Shown here one piece after another: positions 60,301 through 64,000 of a DNA stretch of 64,000 nucleotides. The notes below the pieces were generated by a model, which did not search any database, had not been told where the DNA came from, and saw only the letters and a list, made by a program, of their open reading frames with translations. Within the stretch, counting starts at the first letter, position 1. The number at the start of each line of letters is the position of its first letter. This DNA is from Pegea sp. RAD2-039 (Eukaryota > Chordata > Thaliacea > Salpida > Salpidae), in NCBI GenBank assembly GCA_034620365.1, contig JAQGEQ010000045.1, forward strand, positions 62,001 to 126,000, in the 5' to 3' direction. The position numbers were made by a program, and so were the translations under genes.

Positions 60301-63023
60301 TATAAATTAAATTATATCTGCTTAAAATGATGAGTTGCTAGTGATATATCAATAATCTTAAAAGTTTATATTTTATAGCTTTCAATTATTAACTTTTATT
60401 AGTTTTTAAAAATTCTGTTTTATATCTATTTAACATTTTGATAATTTGTTTTTCGTATATTTTTTCGGTGTCATTATTTAAAAATATTTAATAAACTGAT
60501 TGGGATCAAACCTTATTATCACTTTTGATAATCAAAACTAAAGCATCTTAAAAAACAAATATTTTAAAAATCTTTTCAAAGTAGTAACATTCTTTCAACA
60601 AATTTGATGTTAAATAATCGATAAATTGGCCAAAATAGTTTTTATATAAAAATTTGTTTTCTAAATTTGAAGAAACATTACAAAAACGGCAGTTTAAACA
60701 CTTATCTTACTGCATCAGGTAATTTACTGCAGTTATTACGTTCTGATGTTTACCAGTGAAGTAAAGAATGATTTATTTCATTGCTTCATTGAAATATTTC
60801 CCCGTAAATTAAACAAGTTCTTGTTTCGTTAAAAAGCCAAATTTTTCAAAGAGTTAGAAATGAAAAGTCTATAAAGTAATCAGTGAACGTTTACTTAGTT
60901 TTAAAACCCATTTGATAATTACTTCTTTCATCATAAGTAATCACAGCTATGTTATCACAAGATTATACTTTCACAGCATAAGTATAAAAGTTGATTTTCG
61001 AATCAGCAAATTGAAAATCTTTCCAACAACATTTGTTATTTTGTAAAATCTCATTAATAAAAAGGTTCTAGTAACCATTTGTATTCAAATATAACAAAAT
61101 GTTTGCTTTTAAAAAACAATTGTTTAAGATTCTTATTTGTCAAACTGATTTAATATTTATCTTTTGAAAGTTTTTAATAGCTAGATGTACAAGCTTTTAT
61201 ACAATCATTACTTATTTACTAGATTTAATTTGATATTACTTTTTGTGTCTGTTATTAAACAACCACATTTTTATATTTCTCCAAAAACATAAAATACTTA
61301 TTTACAATTTAATCTTATGCTAGATTAAGCTTGCTCACAAAACTATCTAATTTGTATAATTAACCTGATAATTTATTCTATTTCAAATAGTTAATTGATT
61401 ATTTTCTATATTTGCAACAAATTACCAACACTTACTTATCTCAATTAAGTTTGTGAATTTCATTTTTAGAGTATATAAATTTTAATCGTTTCAAAAGCCA
61501 TATAACTTTCAGCCCAAAAAATATAATTTCTAAGTCAGCTTTTGATGTATAAGCTTTTGTAAACAATTGTAAATATAATAAATGAGTAAAACCATAAAAG
61601 CATTCGTTTTAATCCTAAAATAAATTGAATTATTATTCAAAGTTTTGGTTTGTAGGTCATTGCCTTTTACTTTGTAATATTTTTATAAGAAAATACTTTC
61701 TAGTTTTGACAACAAACTAAGTAACTAGGAGAGATATCTTTATTATTGTAATTATTTTGTTTTCTACTTCAGTTGACAATTTTAAATAAACAAACAATAA
61801 GTTGATACTGTTTGAATAAGATAAGAATTATTTGATTTTTAATTAGCAAGAGAAAGTCAACTTCCTAGAGAAAGTGACAAACGTAGTTACGTTAGCTTTT
61901 TGAAAATGAGCAAACATATAAACAGCCTCTGAGATAAAAAAATGTCTTAAAAATGTGAATATTTCTCCAAAACTATCTGAAGTATATCATGACTTTATTA
62001 TAATCCAACTTCATATTAACAAATAAAACTAAGTTTTAAAACAATAAATACAATTTCATTGTCATATGGCGTTATCTTGTTTGTTTCCACACTCAATTTC
62101 CTGAAAAGACGTGATGTTTCATTCGTAATGATTAAAAAGCCAATGCAATGACTTTTTGGGGGGGTTAAAGTTCAACATCTACTCAATTATTAAACTACTT
62201 GAGTTTCTTACAAATCATTTGAATGAGTGTAAAGAAGAAAATAAAAAGTTGTTTGTATCTTGGTAATCATTAACTGGTAGTTTACCGTAACATTTTTAAA
62301 CATTACACAAAGTGTCAAGTTTTTATTGTCCTTTCCTCTCATCAAAATTGTTTTACTTTTTTTCTGAAGTAGTTTTCTGATTTGGAAGCTTCAGGTTCAA
62401 CATCTTTCGCATAATTATTTTTAAGTCAGATGGTTTTTAAGTGTCTTTGTTGAGTTTATCAATTATTAGGTTCTGATCACTTATCTATATTTTCAGATTT
62501 TATGCTATTTACCTTTTTTACAATTTGCAATTAAAAAACCGTTAAATAAATTATTAAAAAAAAGTTTTTATAAACTTAGACTTTTTAAAAGATTCATTTT
62601 AAGCTTTAAATGTATTAAACTTTTGAATATTTTTCAACAGAGGTGACATATATCTAATAAACTGATTTAATTAGTAGCTCTAAAAAGTACTATTGAAGGA
62701 CCTATTCATCAAAATTTTTATTTTTTGATTGAAAATAATTTACTAACAAATTTTTAATAAAATTTTTAATTTTAAGTAAAATAGTTATTAAAGAGTTATA
62801 CTAATGAATAATTTAAATATTGAATAGATTAATAAATTGATAAGCAGCTAGAAAACGACTTTTTGATTTATTTGAATCTTTGCTTTAGTTTTAGAAGGAA
62901 GTAAAAACTTTTGCAGCCATTTTACTTTTTAAATTCAAAAAATTTCTTTTAGTTATCCACAGCAGTTTATGAATAATAAAAAAAGCAAAATTTTGGTGAA
63001 CGGCAAGATTTTCTGTTATTAGA
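57384..63023. other. AT-rich intergenic spacer collagen to chitin synthase
   Basis: The first ~600 bp are less AT-rich and are probably the collagen 3' UTR. The rest shows no coding exon that I can support. A microRNA-like hairpin at 60031-60095 is listed separately. A TTATTAG acceptor-like site ends one base before the A of the chitin synthase ATG. Confidence 0.5.
60031..60095 (+). ncRNA. microRNA-like hairpin (candidate)
   Basis: A 65-base stem-loop. ACTGGTCATT (60031-60040) pairs perfectly with AATGACCAGT (60086-60095). After an internal loop, AAACTTTAC (60047-60055) pairs perfectly with GTAAAGTTT (60067-60075) around an 11-base loop. Size and shape resemble a pre-miRNA. The strand is undetermined because the hairpin is symmetric. 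I do not recognise the mature sequence. Confidence 0.35.
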
Positions 63024-63950
63024 ATGGAACTTGGTGGGCTTAAATATAAAGACGTTGAAAGTTTCAGGAAGTTTACGAGTCAATATGGTTTGCAATGGTT
63101 ATTAGACAACTCAGCTGAGCCAGGAAAATATACTTTCTGGGTTAACGCTTCAAAAAAGTTGTATGAATTGGATGAAGATAATGAGATCACCAACAAGGAG
63201 ATTAAAGATCGATGCTTAGAGTATCTTTCAGAGAATTCGATTGTGGGTGGTGTGGAATGGAGGTCTTTAGTACAAGGGGATCAGTATTTAGTTCGTCATT
63301 TAGGCGATCATAATTTAAGTCTTTGCGATGATTTAATGATATTTACTTTTGCAAATATCTTCAAACAACCTGTTAGAATTTTCGAAGCAAATAAAAAAGT
63401 CATTTCGGTGAAACCTGTCGATTCAGATGAAGATAAGGAACCGATACTGATCGGGAAGATTACTTCTGATCATTACACTGTATTAAATGTTGAAGACTCA
63501 TCAAAACTCCCTAATCCAGAATCTGATCAAATTTTAGAGCTAGATCCTGAAAACTTACAGAATACTACAATTAATATTTCAGAAATTAAAAGAATTATTG
63601 GTAAGCTGAAAAAGTTATTAATTTTTTAATCTTTTTTTTTGCCATCAAATATTTGTTCTCATTTAATTTTCTCAATTTTTATTCAGATGAAAAAAAGGAA
63701 AGCGGACCAATACCATCAGTTGGTGACCCTCTTCTTGAAATGTGTGCTGCTTTTTGATCTTTCACAATTTCATTCCTACTTCTTTTGTAGTCATGACGAA
63801 ATCCCGGTTTATGATATCGGAGTCATTGAACCTCCTGAAGACGAGGACAGAACTGAAGGGAAGCTGATGAAGATTCTGACAAAAGTCTTCAAGTTTCTCA
63901 GCTACATCATCTTCTTTGTATTAGTTTTTTTCGGATCAGTAATCAGTAAA
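63024..63950 (+). CDS. chitin synthase N-terminal part (runs off window)
   Basis: Three exons, 63024-63600, 63687-63741 and 63791-63950, join in frame into 264 residues and end at a GT donor, so the gene continues past the window. The last exon ends in KVFKFLSYIIFFVLVFFGSV then ISK. This matches the first conserved membrane helix of animal chitin synthases (family pattern K-F-L-R-x-F-x-Y-I-F-x-F-x-V-V-L-x-x-x-V-I-S-K), preceded by an acidic linker. The first ~190 residues are unlike chitin synthases I know. They have the outline of an OTU-like domain: LCDDLMIFTFANIFKQPVRI and IGKITSDHYTVLN with the His of the HY motif. The usual catalytic Cys segment (D-G-N-C-L/F-F-R) reads GKYTFWVNAS. The ATG lies two bases after a TTATTAG acceptor. 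The chitin synthase call rests on one helix and its context, since no catalytic domain is in view. Confidence 0.6.
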
Positions 63951-64000
63951 GTAAATGAAATTTGATAATTTCATCGATTATAAGTCGATTATTTTATTAT
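63951..64000 (+). other. start of next intron
   Basis: Begins GTAAATG directly after the ISK codons and is AT-rich to the window end. It is taken as the intron of the partial chitin synthase gene. Confidence 0.5.

Overview
This is nuclear DNA from an animal. It is strongly AT-rich, and its genes are split by very short GT-AG introns (many about 40-60 bp). The key diagnostic is the gene at 5558-13742. It encodes a BcsA-type cellulose synthase fused to a C-terminal glycosyl hydrolase family 6 (GH6) domain. Among animals this architecture is known from tunicates, so I read the window as a tunicate, most likely a larvacean (appendicularian) because of the tiny introns. The genus cannot be fixed from sequence alone.

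Layout: PRRC1 (minus, 987-1790); a 3.8 kb spacer with one orphan exon-like ORF; cellulose synthase CesA (plus, 5558-13742); cytosolic malate dehydrogenase MDH1 (plus, 15383-17128, eight exons whose lengths all fit one frame); a possible small minus-strand gene (17706-18007); a TRPA-type ankyrin-repeat cation channel (plus, 18605-24812); a gene with two tandem pseudokinase domains and a KA1-like C-terminal domain (plus, 26463-29111); golgin-97/GOLGA1 (minus, 29245-33700), placed 96 bp downstream of mitochondrial ribosomal protein L32 (minus, 33797-34240) in what looks like an operon; about 13 kb without convincing genes, which contains a 5.4 kb inverted-repeat structure with two 682 bp arms that are nearly identical; a 54-exon fibrillar collagen gene (plus, 47644-57383) with a possible nested gene for a secreted cysteine-rich peptide; 5.6 kb of AT-rich spacer with a microRNA-like hairpin; and the 5' end of a chitin synthase gene (plus, 63024 onward) that runs off the window.

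Several genes fit extracellular and membrane biology: cellulose synthesis, probably chitin synthesis, and fibrillar collagen. The others are housekeeping (MDH1, MRPL32, PRRC1, GOLGA1) or sensory/signalling (TRPA, the pseudokinase). Many start codons lie a few bases downstream of a TTTTAG- or TTCAG-type acceptor, which suggests spliced-leader trans-splicing as known in larvaceans.

The most unusual items are the double pseudokinase-KA1 protein with a gene-converted block inside it, the apparent fusion of an OTU-like domain to chitin synthase, the nested peptide gene in a collagen intron, the large inverted repeat, and a three-copy hairpin-bearing short repeat.
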